A DNA stretch of 64,000 nucleotides, taken from NCBI RefSeq assembly GCF_020991415.1, contig NZ_JAJMOY010000014.1, positions 1-64,000 of the forward strand. Reading direction: 5' to 3'. Shown piece by piece: positions 41,743 through 49,408 of the stretch. The stretch is from Flavobacterium sp. ENC. Lineage in GTDB: Bacteria; Bacteroidota; Bacteroidia; Flavobacteriales; Flavobacteriaceae. The notes beneath the pieces were generated by a model, which saw only the letters and a list, made by a program, of their open reading frames with translations, had not been told where the DNA came from and made no database searches. Each line of letters begins with the position of its first letter. The first letter of the stretch is position 1. Made by a program: the position numbers and the translations under genes.

Positions 41743-42582
41743 ATGAGAATAAGGCTTTTAATAGGTTCACTTTTTTTGATTTCATTTTACACTATGAAAG
41801 CCCAGGAAATTTTTTCTGCAGCAATCAATGTAAAAACAGAACCGACAGCAAAAATTGATTTCAATGAAACGAATGCTGTAATGGCTTTCCATAAAAAAAT
41901 CAGTACGGCCAATACCATAACAAATACATTATCGTACACGAATTTGAAAGTAAATTATGAATTGGGAAGTTTTAAGACATTGGAAAGTCCGGATCAATTG
42001 AACGGCCTTCAAAACAAATTTGAAATCACACACGAGTTTTCAAATACAAAGTTAAATGTTGCCGTTACCCCTACTCTGAATTTTCAGCAAAACCCTGATG
42101 CTTCTGATTTTTCGGTTTTGGGCAGTTTTGAAATCGGTCAGCAACTGAATTCAAAAACAAGTATCACTATCGGAGCTGCAAGAACAACAGCCTTTGGGTA
42201 TCCTAAGTTCATTCCCACGCTGTCATTACATTACAAAGCAAACAATAAAAGTGATTTGGTGATCGGATTTCCGGATTCCAAATTCTCTTATTCCAATAAT
42301 ATTCGAAATACGTTCAGCCTGACCAATAGCTTTAACGGTAGTTTTTACAATCTGGATCATTCGCATACACTGAGTGAAAATGCTTCCAAAGTCAGTATGT
42401 CGCAAATTACGTCTGCTTTCGAATATGAAAGAAATGTGGACAAAAACTGGTTTATAAACCTGAAGGCCGGCTATGATTTTAATAAAAAATACAATCTTAT
42501 CGACAACGACAATCATAACGTCTATGATTTTAATACCGGTAACGGATACATTTTAGGAATTGGGATCAAATACAAACAATAA
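41743..42582 (+). CDS. DUF6268-like outer-membrane beta-barrel protein
   Basis: A 279-residue exported protein with a signal peptide (residues 1-20, ending YTMKAQ). The rest is a run of amphipathic strands of about ten residues (LSYTNLKVNYELG, KLNVAVTPTLNFQ, NWFINLKAGYDF), with a final strand GYILGIGIKYKQ, as expected for a 10- to 12-stranded outer-membrane barrel. I assign it to the DUF6268 type with moderate certainty. It is the first gene of an operon with the Kelch lipoprotein gene (16 bp on), so the two may form a surface complex. Confidence 0.65.
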   Translation: MRIRLLIGSLFLISFYTMKAQEIFSAAINVKTEPTAKIDFNETNAVMAFHKKISTANTITNTLSYTNLKVNYELGSFKTLESPDQLNGLQNKFEITHEFSNTKLNVAVTPTLNFQQNPDASDFSVLGSFEIGQQLNSKTSITIGAARTTAFGYPKFIPTLSLHYKANNKSDLVIGFPDSKFSYSNNIRNTFSLTNSFNGSFYNLDHSHTLSENASKVSMSQITSAFEYERNVDKNWFINLKAGYDFNKKYNLIDNDNHNVYDFNTGNGYILGIGIKYKQ

Positions 42583-42598
42583 ATAAATTTAATACACT

Positions 42599-43606
42599 AT
42601 GAATACTCTGAAAAAAGGAATATTATTCGCTGCGCTGCTTTCCAGCCTGTTTTTTATAAGCTGTAGTAACGACGACGACGATGACGATTTAATTGGAAAC
42701 TGGATCAAAAAATCATCATTTGATGGCCCTGCAAGATCCAGTGCTGCCAGTTTTGTTATTGGGGATTATGCTTATGTGGCTACCGGATATACAGGAGATG
42801 AATATTTAAAGGATTTATGGGCTTATAATTCAGCAGGTGACTACTGGGAACAAAAAGCAAATTTCATAGGGATAGGAAGAAGTTCTGCTTCAAGTTTTAC
42901 ACTAAACGACAAAGGATATGTTGGTCTTGGCTATGACGGAACTAACAAACTAAAAGATTTTTATCAATACGACCCTTCGAGCAATAGCTGGACCCAGAAA
43001 ACGGATTTTGCAGGTACGGCAAGATATGCTGCTGTAGGTTTTCAGGCAGGCGGTAAAGCATATTTTGGAACCGGATACGACGGGAATTATCTAAAAGATT
43101 TCTACAGATATGACGATCAGACCAATACCTGGACACTTATGAACGGATTTAGCGGAAACAAGAGACGTAATGCTGCTGTGTTTGTAATTGACGACAAAGC
43201 GTATTTAGCAACGGGAATCAACAACGGCGTGTACCAGGAAGACTTTTGGGAATTTAATCCAGCTACTGATGTATGGACAAGAAAAAGAGATATCGACAAG
43301 GACACTGACGATGATGACTCCTACAATGATGAATATTCTATTGTTCGCTCTAATGCATCCGGTTTTGCATTAAACGGATTAGGATATATTGTTGGCGGAG
43401 AAGGCTTAAGTACGATTTGGGAATACAATCCGTCAACTGATCTCTGGACTGAAAGAACCTCTATGGAAGGTGCCTCACGAACAGATGCCGTTGGTTTTAC
43501 CATCAACAACCGCAGTTTCTATATGTTAGGAAGAATAGGTTCTACTTATTATGATGATGCCTGGGAATTTAAACCTTTAGAGGAACAAAATGATGACGAT
43601 AACTAA
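42599..43606 (+). CDS. Kelch-repeat lipoprotein, predicted surface-exposed
   Basis: A 335-residue lipoprotein. The signal ends in LFFISC, and Cys is followed by SNDDDDDD, a strongly acidic stretch like the export signal that places flavobacterial lipoproteins on the cell surface. The rest is six Kelch repeats of about 48 residues, each with a form of RSSAASFVIGDYAYVATGY and [DE]-[FL]-[WY]-x-[YF]-[DN]-P-x-x-[DN]-x-W, that is, a six-bladed propeller. An acidic loop (DKDTDDDDSYNDEY) interrupts blade five. There is no catalytic set like that of galactose oxidase or sialate epimerase. It overlaps the DUF4907 gene by 17 bp. Confidence 0.88.
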   Translation: MNTLKKGILFAALLSSLFFISCSNDDDDDDLIGNWIKKSSFDGPARSSAASFVIGDYAYVATGYTGDEYLKDLWAYNSAGDYWEQKANFIGIGRSSASSFTLNDKGYVGLGYDGTNKLKDFYQYDPSSNSWTQKTDFAGTARYAAVGFQAGGKAYFGTGYDGNYLKDFYRYDDQTNTWTLMNGFSGNKRRNAAVFVIDDKAYLATGINNGVYQEDFWEFNPATDVWTRKRDIDKDTDDDDSYNDEYSIVRSNASGFALNGLGYIVGGEGLSTIWEYNPSTDLWTERTSMEGASRTDAVGFTINNRSFYMLGRIGSTYYDDAWEFKPLEEQNDDDN

Positions 43607-43922
43607 CACAAAAAAAATCTTTCGGTACATCCGGAAGATTTTCTTATTTATTTTTCTTGTTTTACACCTGACAGCCTGTACCAAAAGCAATAAATTAAAA
43701 ACGGAAACTTTTAAGACCACTTCAGGATGGGGATATTCTGTTGCCTACAAAAATAAAATCATCATCAGGCAATCTGTTATTCCGGTAATCAACGACTCTA
43801 AAAGCTTCTCTACAGAAGAAGATGCGCTTAAGGTCGCCAATCTGGTCGAAAATAAACTCAGCCACAACATATCGCCTACGGTAACCAAAAATGATTTAAT
43901 TTTATTAAAAATAAAATTCTAA
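43590..43922 (+). CDS. DUF4907 protein, probable lipoprotein
   Basis: A 110-residue protein of family DUF4907. An N-terminal hydrophobic stretch (IFLFIFLVLHLTAC) ends in a Cys that fits a lipobox. The domain is recognised by KTTSGWGYSVAYKNKIIIRQ and IPVINDSKSFSTEEDALKVA. Its start lies inside the Kelch gene, and its stop codon abuts the next gene (no gap), so translation of the three genes is coupled. Family function is unknown. In my recollection DUF4907 often sits beside Kelch-repeat genes. Confidence 0.8.
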   Translation: MMTITNTKKIFRYIRKIFLFIFLVLHLTACTKSNKLKTETFKTTSGWGYSVAYKNKIIIRQSVIPVINDSKSFSTEEDALKVANLVENKLSHNISPTVTKNDLILLKIKF

Positions 43923-45026
43923 ATGAACATAGGCGCGATAAAAAATACCAGCTCTAACAAAATCCTGTTCCATGTTATCATATGGGTTTTCTTTATCCTG
44001 ACATCACTGATTCAGTTTTATGAAAGCCCGTTTACCATCAATAATGATTTTTATGTACAGTGGTTTACCGGTATCATTTTGTTTTACCTGAATTATTTTT
44101 ATTTGGTTCCTGCCTTGCTGCTGGAAAAAAAATACTGGCTTTATTTTGTTTTTGTTCTGGCATTGATCCTGCTTTTTATGATCATAAGGATTAATTATTT
44201 TATGCCTGAATTCAGACACACGAGGCCCCTTAGAATGATGCCTCCGCCCGACAGTGTAAATTTATATTTAAAAGGTCACCGGGTTCGGGCAGTCATGGCA
44301 AAACAGCCTTTGTTTTTTAAGATTGGTCCTTCCCTTTTTTATATTTTGATTATCACGATTAGTGCTATTATCAGAACTCTAACTGAATTTTATAACAACC
44401 AGCAAAACAAATTAATTGCCGAAACCCACAGGACGAATACTGAATTGATTTATTTGCGAAAGCAGACCAATCCGCATTTTTTATTCAATTCATTAAATAG
44501 TATTTATTCACTGGCACACAAAAAATCTGATTTGGTCCCTGATGCCATCGTGACATTATCTGAATTAATGCGCTATATGCTGTATGAAACAGACAATCAA
44601 ACGGTGGCTTTAGAAAAAGAAATCAACTACATTCAGAATTACATCGAATTACAAAAACTCAGGCTCAACAACATAGAAGACATTGTGATAAATGTTCATG
44701 GCGATACCCGGCATCAGTTTATAGAGCCTTTGCTGCTGATTTCTTTTGTAGAAAATGCGTTTAAATATGGTACCGATTACAAAGGTGCCGCCCATGTAAA
44801 AATCAAAATTTTCATACTAGACAACAACCTTGATTTCTGGATCGAAAACACGATTGAAAATTATGTCAAAGACCCTGAAAATTCAGGGATTGGATTGGTT
44901 AATATTCAAAACCGCCTCGACTTGCTTTACCCAAATGCACACGAACTGAACATAAGCCAGGACCATAAATTCTATCGGGTACATTTAAATTTAAAATTAG
45001 ACAGTATTCAGAACACAATAAACTAA
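43923..45026 (+). CDS. LytS-type sensor histidine kinase
   Basis: A 367-residue membrane kinase of the LytS/YesM class. It has four membrane helices (about residues 13-30, 38-60, 68-88 and 134-155) without a separate sensor domain; between the third and fourth is a 40-residue extracytoplasmic loop. The kinase part has the phospho-acceptor motif QTNPHFLFNSLNSIYSLAHK, the N-box SFVENAFKYG and the G-box SGIGLVNIQNRLDLLYP. Its partner is surely the LytTR regulator at 45844. The dioxygenase-like gene lies between them, 7 bp after this one. Confidence 0.92.
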   Translation: MNIGAIKNTSSNKILFHVIIWVFFILTSLIQFYESPFTINNDFYVQWFTGIILFYLNYFYLVPALLLEKKYWLYFVFVLALILLFMIIRINYFMPEFRHTRPLRMMPPPDSVNLYLKGHRVRAVMAKQPLFFKIGPSLFYILIITISAIIRTLTEFYNNQQNKLIAETHRTNTELIYLRKQTNPHFLFNSLNSIYSLAHKKSDLVPDAIVTLSELMRYMLYETDNQTVALEKEINYIQNYIELQKLRLNNIEDIVINVHGDTRHQFIEPLLLISFVENAFKYGTDYKGAAHVKIKIFILDNNLDFWIENTIENYVKDPENSGIGLVNIQNRLDLLYPNAHELNISQDHKFYRVHLNLKLDSIQNTIN

Positions 45027-45033
45027 GAACACT

Positions 45034-45741
45034 ATGGACAGAAAAAAGTTTATCCGAAATGGTATTTTAGGAATTGCTTCATTAGCAACCGCTGCCAAAT
45101 TATTAGAATCCTGTTCTAAAGATGACAATAACACCAATGAAAATGCTTCCGTTGACGGAACCTGTACAGTTTCGCCTTCTGAAACCAAAGGCCCTTTCCC
45201 GATTAAAACACCAAGTCAGTTAGTTCTGGAAAACATCAAATCAGACCGGATCGGAATCGCCCTTCTTATTAATCTGACGATCGAAAACAAAAACAATAAC
45301 TGCTTGCCCTTCGAAGGTGTTTTGGTTGATGTATGGCATTGTGACAAAGACGGAAACTATTCGGAATACGGAGGAACCGGAATGCAGCAAACCGATTATA
45401 CAACTGTTCATTTTTTAAGAGGCAGACAAGCTACAGACTCTAAAGGCACCGTATCTTTCCTTTCGATTTTCCCGGGCTGGTATCAGGGCAGGGCGCCACA
45501 TGTACATGTTGAAGTTTTAACGACCAGTGGTTCTTCCTTATTGGTAACCCAAATTGCATTTCCTGAGAATGTCTCCAGTGCCGTATATTCAAGTACCAAT
45601 TATGCTTCTCACGGTCAGGCCGACACCTCTAATACCAAAGACAATGTGTTTTCCGATAGCTTAGCAAATGAACTGGCAACCCTAACAGGCAATTTAACAG
45701 ACGGTTATACACTGAGCAAAACAATTACCGTAAACGGCTAA
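45034..45741 (+). CDS. Intradiol dioxygenase-like lipoprotein
   Basis: A 235-residue protein with the intradiol ring-cleavage dioxygenase fold (protocatechuate/catechol 1,2-dioxygenase-like). The possible Fe(III) ligands are present: Tyr in GNYSEYGG, Tyr in FPGWYQGRAPHVHVEV and the two His of that same motif. SPSETKGPFPI and GVLVDVWHCDKDG are also family text. Unlike degradative enzymes, it begins with an export signal (MDRKKFIRNGILGIA, twin-Arg-like with RK) that ends in ESC, then SKDDNNTNE, which suggests a lipoprotein displayed outside. There are no neighbouring aromatic-degradation genes. It could be a surface oxidase or a binding protein. It is flanked by its two-component genes. Confidence 0.85.
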   Translation: MDRKKFIRNGILGIASLATAAKLLESCSKDDNNTNENASVDGTCTVSPSETKGPFPIKTPSQLVLENIKSDRIGIALLINLTIENKNNNCLPFEGVLVDVWHCDKDGNYSEYGGTGMQQTDYTTVHFLRGRQATDSKGTVSFLSIFPGWYQGRAPHVHVEVLTTSGSSLLVTQIAFPENVSSAVYSSTNYASHGQADTSNTKDNVFSDSLANELATLTGNLTDGYTLSKTITVNG

Positions 45742-45750
45742 TTTAGACGT

Positions 45751-45809
45751 AAAGTGCATTTTATGAAAACTTTAAAACTTATTTTAGGGGTTTCAAACTA
45801 CTTTTGAGC
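45751..45809 (+). promoter_or_regulatory. Promoter region of the LytTR regulator gene
   Basis: AAAGTGC (45751-45757) and CTACTTTTGAGC (45798-45809, with -7 box TACTTTTG) repeat the words found before the 41743 operon with nearly the same spacing. AAACTT and AAACTA around 45775-45800 form an imperfect direct repeat, the usual shape of LytTR sites. Confidence 0.5.
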
Positions 45810-45843
45810 ACCAAAACAAATTTAAGAATCTAATTTCAGGCAA

Positions 45844-46560
45844 ATGAAATGTGTAATTATAGACGATGAACCGCTAGCGGTTGAATTATTAGAAGATTTT
45901 GTGAGAAAGATAGATTCGCTTGAATTGGTTAGTACATTCAACAATGCTATTGATGCTGTTTCTTTTATCAATCAGAACAATGTCGATTTGATTTTTCTGG
46001 ACATACAGATGCCGCATTTCTCCGGAATTGAATTTCTGAATACGATCGAAAAAAAATCTCTGATTATTTTTACTACTGCCTATTCCGATTATGCTGTTGA
46101 AGGCTTCAATCTTGGTGCAGTTGATTATTTGGTAAAGCCAATTCCTTTTCACCGATTTTTAAAATCAGTCGTAAGGGCACAACAGATTTTAAATCCGGCT
46201 GCGCCAATTCAGGCCATTTCTGAAACCACTGCTGCTCCGGAATCAGAACAGGATTTTATGTTTGTGAGAGCTGAATATGAAAATGTAAAAATGAATTTTT
46301 CAGACATCTTATTTATCGAAGGACTGAAAGATTATGTAAAAATCTATACCACAGACAATAAATTTACGCTGACCTTAATCAGCTTAATTAAACTGGAAAA
46401 TTTACTTTCCAACAAAGGTTTTTCCAGAATTCACCGGTCGTATATCATTAATATAAAACATGTAAAATCAATACAGAAAAATAAAGTTTTGATTAGTGAC
46501 AAACGAATTCCGATTAGTGAAAGCTACAAAAATGCCTTTTTCGAGAAAATCAATTTATAG
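45844..46560 (+). CDS. LytTR-type response regulator
   Basis: A 238-residue regulator. Residues 1-118 are a receiver domain (VIIDDEPLAVELLEDF, phospho-acceptor Asp53 in LIFLDIQMP, the conserved Lys in YLVKPI). Residues 140-238 are a LytTR DNA-binding domain (FVRAEYENVKMNFSDILFIE, EGLKDYVKIYT, GFSRIHRSYIINIKHV). It is the cognate regulator of the LytS-type kinase. It has its own candidate promoter that resembles that of the 41743 operon, so it may control both its own gene and the operon. Confidence 0.93.
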   Translation: MKCVIIDDEPLAVELLEDFVRKIDSLELVSTFNNAIDAVSFINQNNVDLIFLDIQMPHFSGIEFLNTIEKKSLIIFTTAYSDYAVEGFNLGAVDYLVKPIPFHRFLKSVVRAQQILNPAAPIQAISETTAAPESEQDFMFVRAEYENVKMNFSDILFIEGLKDYVKIYTTDNKFTLTLISLIKLENLLSNKGFSRIHRSYIINIKHVKSIQKNKVLISDKRIPISESYKNAFFEKINL

Positions 46561-46569
46561 TTTAAAAAT

Positions 46570-46642
46570 AAATTCCAATTTTCAAATTCCAAATCCCAAT
46601 AAACGTAAAGCCTTGGAATTTGGAATTTGAAAATTGGAATTT
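46570..46642. repeat. Perfect 25-bp-arm palindrome after the LytTR gene
   Basis: The arm at 46570-46594 (starting AAATTCCAATTTTC) is the exact reverse complement of 46618-46642 (ending AAAATTGGAATTT), with a 23-bp middle. The arms are built from repeats of AATTCCAA or its complement. It lies between convergent genes, so it could act as a bidirectional terminator, though it lacks a T run. Confidence 0.9.
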
Positions 46643-46657
46643 GAAATTTAATACTTA

Positions 46658-47173
46658 TTATTCGTCCTTAAACCAGCCCGAATACATGACATAATTGTTA
46701 GAAATACGTTCGATTTCTCCTGCGAAGTCAGACTGATCAATCTCTTTTACTTTTTTTGCGGGTACACCTGCATAAATGCTTCCTGAAGTGACCACCGTAT
46801 TTTGCGTTAAAACCGCTCCGGCTGCAATAATAGAATTGCTTTCCACTACACAATTATCCATCACAATGGCTCCCATTCCGATTAAAACATTATCGTGGAT
46901 CGTGCAGCCGTGAACAATGGCATTATGGCCTATCGAAACATTATTACCGATGATGGTCGGATGCTTTTGATAGGTACAATGAATAATAGCACCATCCTGT
47001 ATATTTACTTTATTTCCGATTTTAATGAAATGTACATCACCACGAATCACAGCATTAAACCAAACGCTGCAGGAATCACCAAAAGTAACGTCCCCGACAA
47101 TAGTTGCATTTTCGGCTACGTAACAATCCTCAGGAATTGCCGGTGATTTTCCGTTTACAGATTTAATCAACAT
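46658..47173 (-). CDS. Gamma-carbonic-anhydrase-like protein (YrdA/PaaY family)
   Basis: A 171-residue left-handed beta-helix protein. It has hexapeptide repeats ([LIV]-G-x4) such as VGDVTFGDSCSVWFNAVIRG and the metal-site His residues in DGAIIHCTYQKHPTIIGNNVSIGHNAIVHGC, spaced as in gamma-carbonic anhydrases, then VYAGVPAKKVKEI-like text and a C-terminal helix. Many family members lack proven anhydrase activity. It lies 11 bp downstream of the PorP/SprF gene in the same direction, although no functional link is known. Confidence 0.9.
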   Translation of the reverse strand: MLIKSVNGKSPAIPEDCYVAENATIVGDVTFGDSCSVWFNAVIRGDVHFIKIGNKVNIQDGAIIHCTYQKHPTIIGNNVSIGHNAIVHGCTIHDNVLIGMGAIVMDNCVVESNSIIAAGAVLTQNTVVTSGSIYAGVPAKKVKEIDQSDFAGEIERISNNYVMYSGWFKDE

Positions 47174-47184
47174 AATAAAAGATT

Positions 47185-48174
47185 TTAATTAATAGCCGGA
47201 CAATTACAGTCGTAACGCTCTTTTTTACAAAACAAGTTGACACCTAAAGTAATCTGATGATAACCGCCGGTATCAAATTTAACGTCTCCCGTTACTTGGG
47301 AATAGGTATAAGCAAACATAAAGTTTTTATAATTTACACCTATAATTGGTGTAATATATTGTAATTTCTGAGAAGCAACCCCGCTTCCGGCACTATATTG
47401 TGCGCCATCAAAACTTCTTCTGTAGGATAATGCAGCCCATAAACTTCCAAAATCCATGTTTTTATAGGCTTTTAAATTTACATCTATTGATTTTTGTTTG
47501 GTCTCATCAAATAATTGAAATAAAACCGATGGCTCCCAGGTGATACTTTCACTTTTTCCAAAAACATATCCGGCACTCAACAAAAACTTTCTCAGATTAT
47601 TGCTTTCATATTCCGAATACAATTCCCTTCTCGTTTCTAAAACGCCCTGAACCGTGGCATGAGCATAAAAATTCAGGTAATTATAAGAAGCTCCAAAATC
47701 GACATTGAAATAAGAATCTTTCTGAATCGATCCGAAAACAAGAGGGTCAAAAGTTGTTCCAAATTGCGTTTCGTCCAACTGACTTTGAATTACCCCGCCG
47801 CTGATACCAAAAGAAAGCTGATTCAAATCGACTTCATCTCTCGAAAACATAATATGGTGTGCGTAGGTAAGCTTCAGTCCTTTTTGCGAATGGTATCCAT
47901 TTTTGTCATTAAAGACAATGATTCCGGCTCCGGAACGCTCTCCTATTCGTCCATTAAAACTTAAAGTCTGAAGGGATGGCGCATCTTCCTGGCCAAACCA
48001 TTGCTTTCTCGCTGTCAATCGTATTTTTGCACAATTGGCAGCTCCCGCCATGGAAGGGTGGATTAGATAATAATTATCGGATAAATAATCTGAATAAACT
48101 GGAATGCCTTCTTGTGAATAAGAGTATAAAGAGGTAACCAAAAAAATAAATAAAACCTTGATTCTAAATTCCAT
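47185..48174 (-). CDS. PorP/SprF-family type IX secretion membrane protein
   Basis: A 329-residue outer-membrane protein with signal peptide (residues 1-20). The family opening is clear: PVYSDYLSDNYYLIHPSMAGAANCAKIRLTARKQWFG, followed by SFNGRIGERSGAGIIVFNDKNG and a series of barrel strands, with a short Cys-rich end (CKKERYDCNC). PorP/SprF proteins help to retain or export partner surface proteins with type B sorting domains, usually encoded next door. No such adhesin is adjacent here; the only one in the window is the lectin-type adhesin 43 kb to the left. A -7 box (TATATTTG on the minus strand, 48269-48262) precedes it. Confidence 0.9.
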   Translation of the reverse strand: MEFRIKVLFIFLVTSLYSYSQEGIPVYSDYLSDNYYLIHPSMAGAANCAKIRLTARKQWFGQEDAPSLQTLSFNGRIGERSGAGIIVFNDKNGYHSQKGLKLTYAHHIMFSRDEVDLNQLSFGISGGVIQSQLDETQFGTTFDPLVFGSIQKDSYFNVDFGASYNYLNFYAHATVQGVLETRRELYSEYESNNLRKFLLSAGYVFGKSESITWEPSVLFQLFDETKQKSIDVNLKAYKNMDFGSLWAALSYRRSFDGAQYSAGSGVASQKLQYITPIIGVNYKNFMFAYTYSQVTGDVKFDTGGYHQITLGVNLFCKKERYDCNCPAIN

Positions 48175-48261
48175 AAAGGCAATTTTGTTTAAATATATTT
48201 CTGACTCTTCTATTTTAATACGATTAATTTGAAAAGAGTCTTAATTATTTTATTAAAAAAC

Positions 48262-48301
48262 CAAATATAGGTATTAGTAGAAAATAACTTTACTAAATTT
48301 G
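48262..48301. promoter_or_regulatory. Divergent -7 elements, PorP/SprF gene and NifU-like gene
   Basis: Leftward TATATTTG (48269-48262) and rightward TAAATTTG (48294-48301) both fit TAnnTTTG. Neither has a TTG at the usual distance. The rightward box lies 16 bp before the NifU-like start codon. Confidence 0.45.
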
Positions 48302-48317
48302 CCAAAAAATACAACTC

Positions 48318-49217
48318 ATGACAAAAATCACTATAAAAGAAACTCAAAATCCAACTATCTTAAAGTTTGAGTTTGAAGATTTCATTACTCAGAATCAAAA
48401 TTTTGAATTTAAAAATATCGATGAGGCAAGTGCTTCTCCACTGGCACAGCAACTATTCTATCTTCCGTTTGTAAAAACAGTCTATATCTCGGGTAATTTT
48501 ATTGCTATTGAAAGATACAGTATCGTGGAATGGGATGACGTAAAAGATGCGGTTGCCGAGCAAATTGCTTCATTTGTTGATAAGGGCGGTGTGATTATAA
48601 AAATCGACGAAAACGCTGCTAAAAAACAGCCGATTACGGTTTATGGCGAATCAACTCCGAATCCTTCGGCGTTAAAATTTGTCGTAAGCAGAATGCTGAC
48701 CAGAAACGCTGTAGAATACAAAAACATCGATCAGACGGCTTCTTCTCCATTGGCAAAGGAATTGTTTAAATTCCCATATGTGAAAGAGGTTTTTATCGAT
48801 GAAAATTATATTTCGGTAACGAAATATGATATCAACGACTGGCAGGAAATCACACTTGAAGTGCGCACTTTTATCAAGCAGTTTATCGAAAACGGCGGAA
48901 CTGTTTTAGACGAAACGTTAATCGAAGTTGCCACTAAAAACGACATCACCAAAGATGAAGCTTTCGACAAATTAGACGTGACTTCCCAGCAAATTATCAA
49001 TATCCTGGAAGAATATGTAAAACCGGCAGTAGCGGCTGACGGAGGAAATATTGCTTTTGATTCCTACAATGAAACTGACAAGACCGTAAAAGTAATTTTA
49101 CAGGGTGCCTGCAGCGGTTGCCCTTCTTCTACTTTTACACTTAAAAGCGGTATCGAAAATATGCTGAAAAGCATGCTGAACGATGAAGCCATTAAGGTAG
49201 AAGCAATAAATGCATAA
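48318..49217 (+). CDS. Nfu-type Fe-S scaffold/carrier protein with doubled N-domain
   Basis: A 299-residue iron-sulfur cluster carrier. Residues 5-90 and 107-195 are two copies of the Nfu N-terminal domain: each has a TxNPxxLKF start, the ID[EQ]-x-[AS]-SPLA-[QK]-x-LF motif and a [LF]PFVK or FPYVK strand. Residues 220-299 are the NifU C-terminal domain with the cluster-binding Cys pair in QGACSGCPSSTFTL and the VKPAVAADGGNIAF start. Usual Nfu proteins have one N-domain, so the doubling is a feature. It is a single gene with a very strong terminator. Confidence 0.92.
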   Translation: MTKITIKETQNPTILKFEFEDFITQNQNFEFKNIDEASASPLAQQLFYLPFVKTVYISGNFIAIERYSIVEWDDVKDAVAEQIASFVDKGGVIIKIDENAAKKQPITVYGESTPNPSALKFVVSRMLTRNAVEYKNIDQTASSPLAKELFKFPYVKEVFIDENYISVTKYDINDWQEITLEVRTFIKQFIENGGTVLDETLIEVATKNDITKDEAFDKLDVTSQQIINILEEYVKPAVAADGGNIAFDSYNETDKTVKVILQGACSGCPSSTFTLKSGIENMLKSMLNDEAIKVEAINA

Positions 49218-49232
49218 AAAAAAGCAGTATAA

Positions 49233-49270
49233 AAACAGAAGCGCCTTTATAAGGCGCTTCTGTTTTTTTA
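49233..49270 (+). terminator. Terminator of the NifU-like gene
   Basis: The perfect 13-bp stem ACAGAAGCGCCTT (49235-49247) / AAGGCGCTTCTGT (49251-49263) has a 3-nt loop and is followed by seven Ts. Confidence 0.93.
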
Positions 49271-49349
49271 TAACCGCAACAGGCGAAATTATCGACACTA
49301 TTCCTCCTAAGGAATAAGAACTCCTTTTTTCTTATAAAATAAATATAGC

Positions 49350-49396
49350 TATATTTGCAGCATTAATACGCCTTCTCTTTTGAGAAGGTTTTTTTT
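49350..49396 (+). promoter_or_regulatory. Promoter and terminator-like leader hairpin of the MscS gene
   Basis: The -7 box TATATTTG (49350-49357) comes first. Then a 7-bp stem CCTTCTC (49371-49377) / GAGAAGG (49382-49388) with loop TTTT and eight Ts (49389-49396) lies within the leader, 12 bp before the MscS start codon. This looks like an intrinsic terminator between promoter and gene, that is, an attenuator. Confidence 0.55.
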
Positions 49397-49408
49397 ATTC
49401 GAAAAAAC

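Noticed and set aside
45034..45741. Aromatic-degradation operon
   Set aside because: Only the dioxygenase-like gene is present; there are no cycloisomerase, lactonase or thiolase genes, and the protein is exported.
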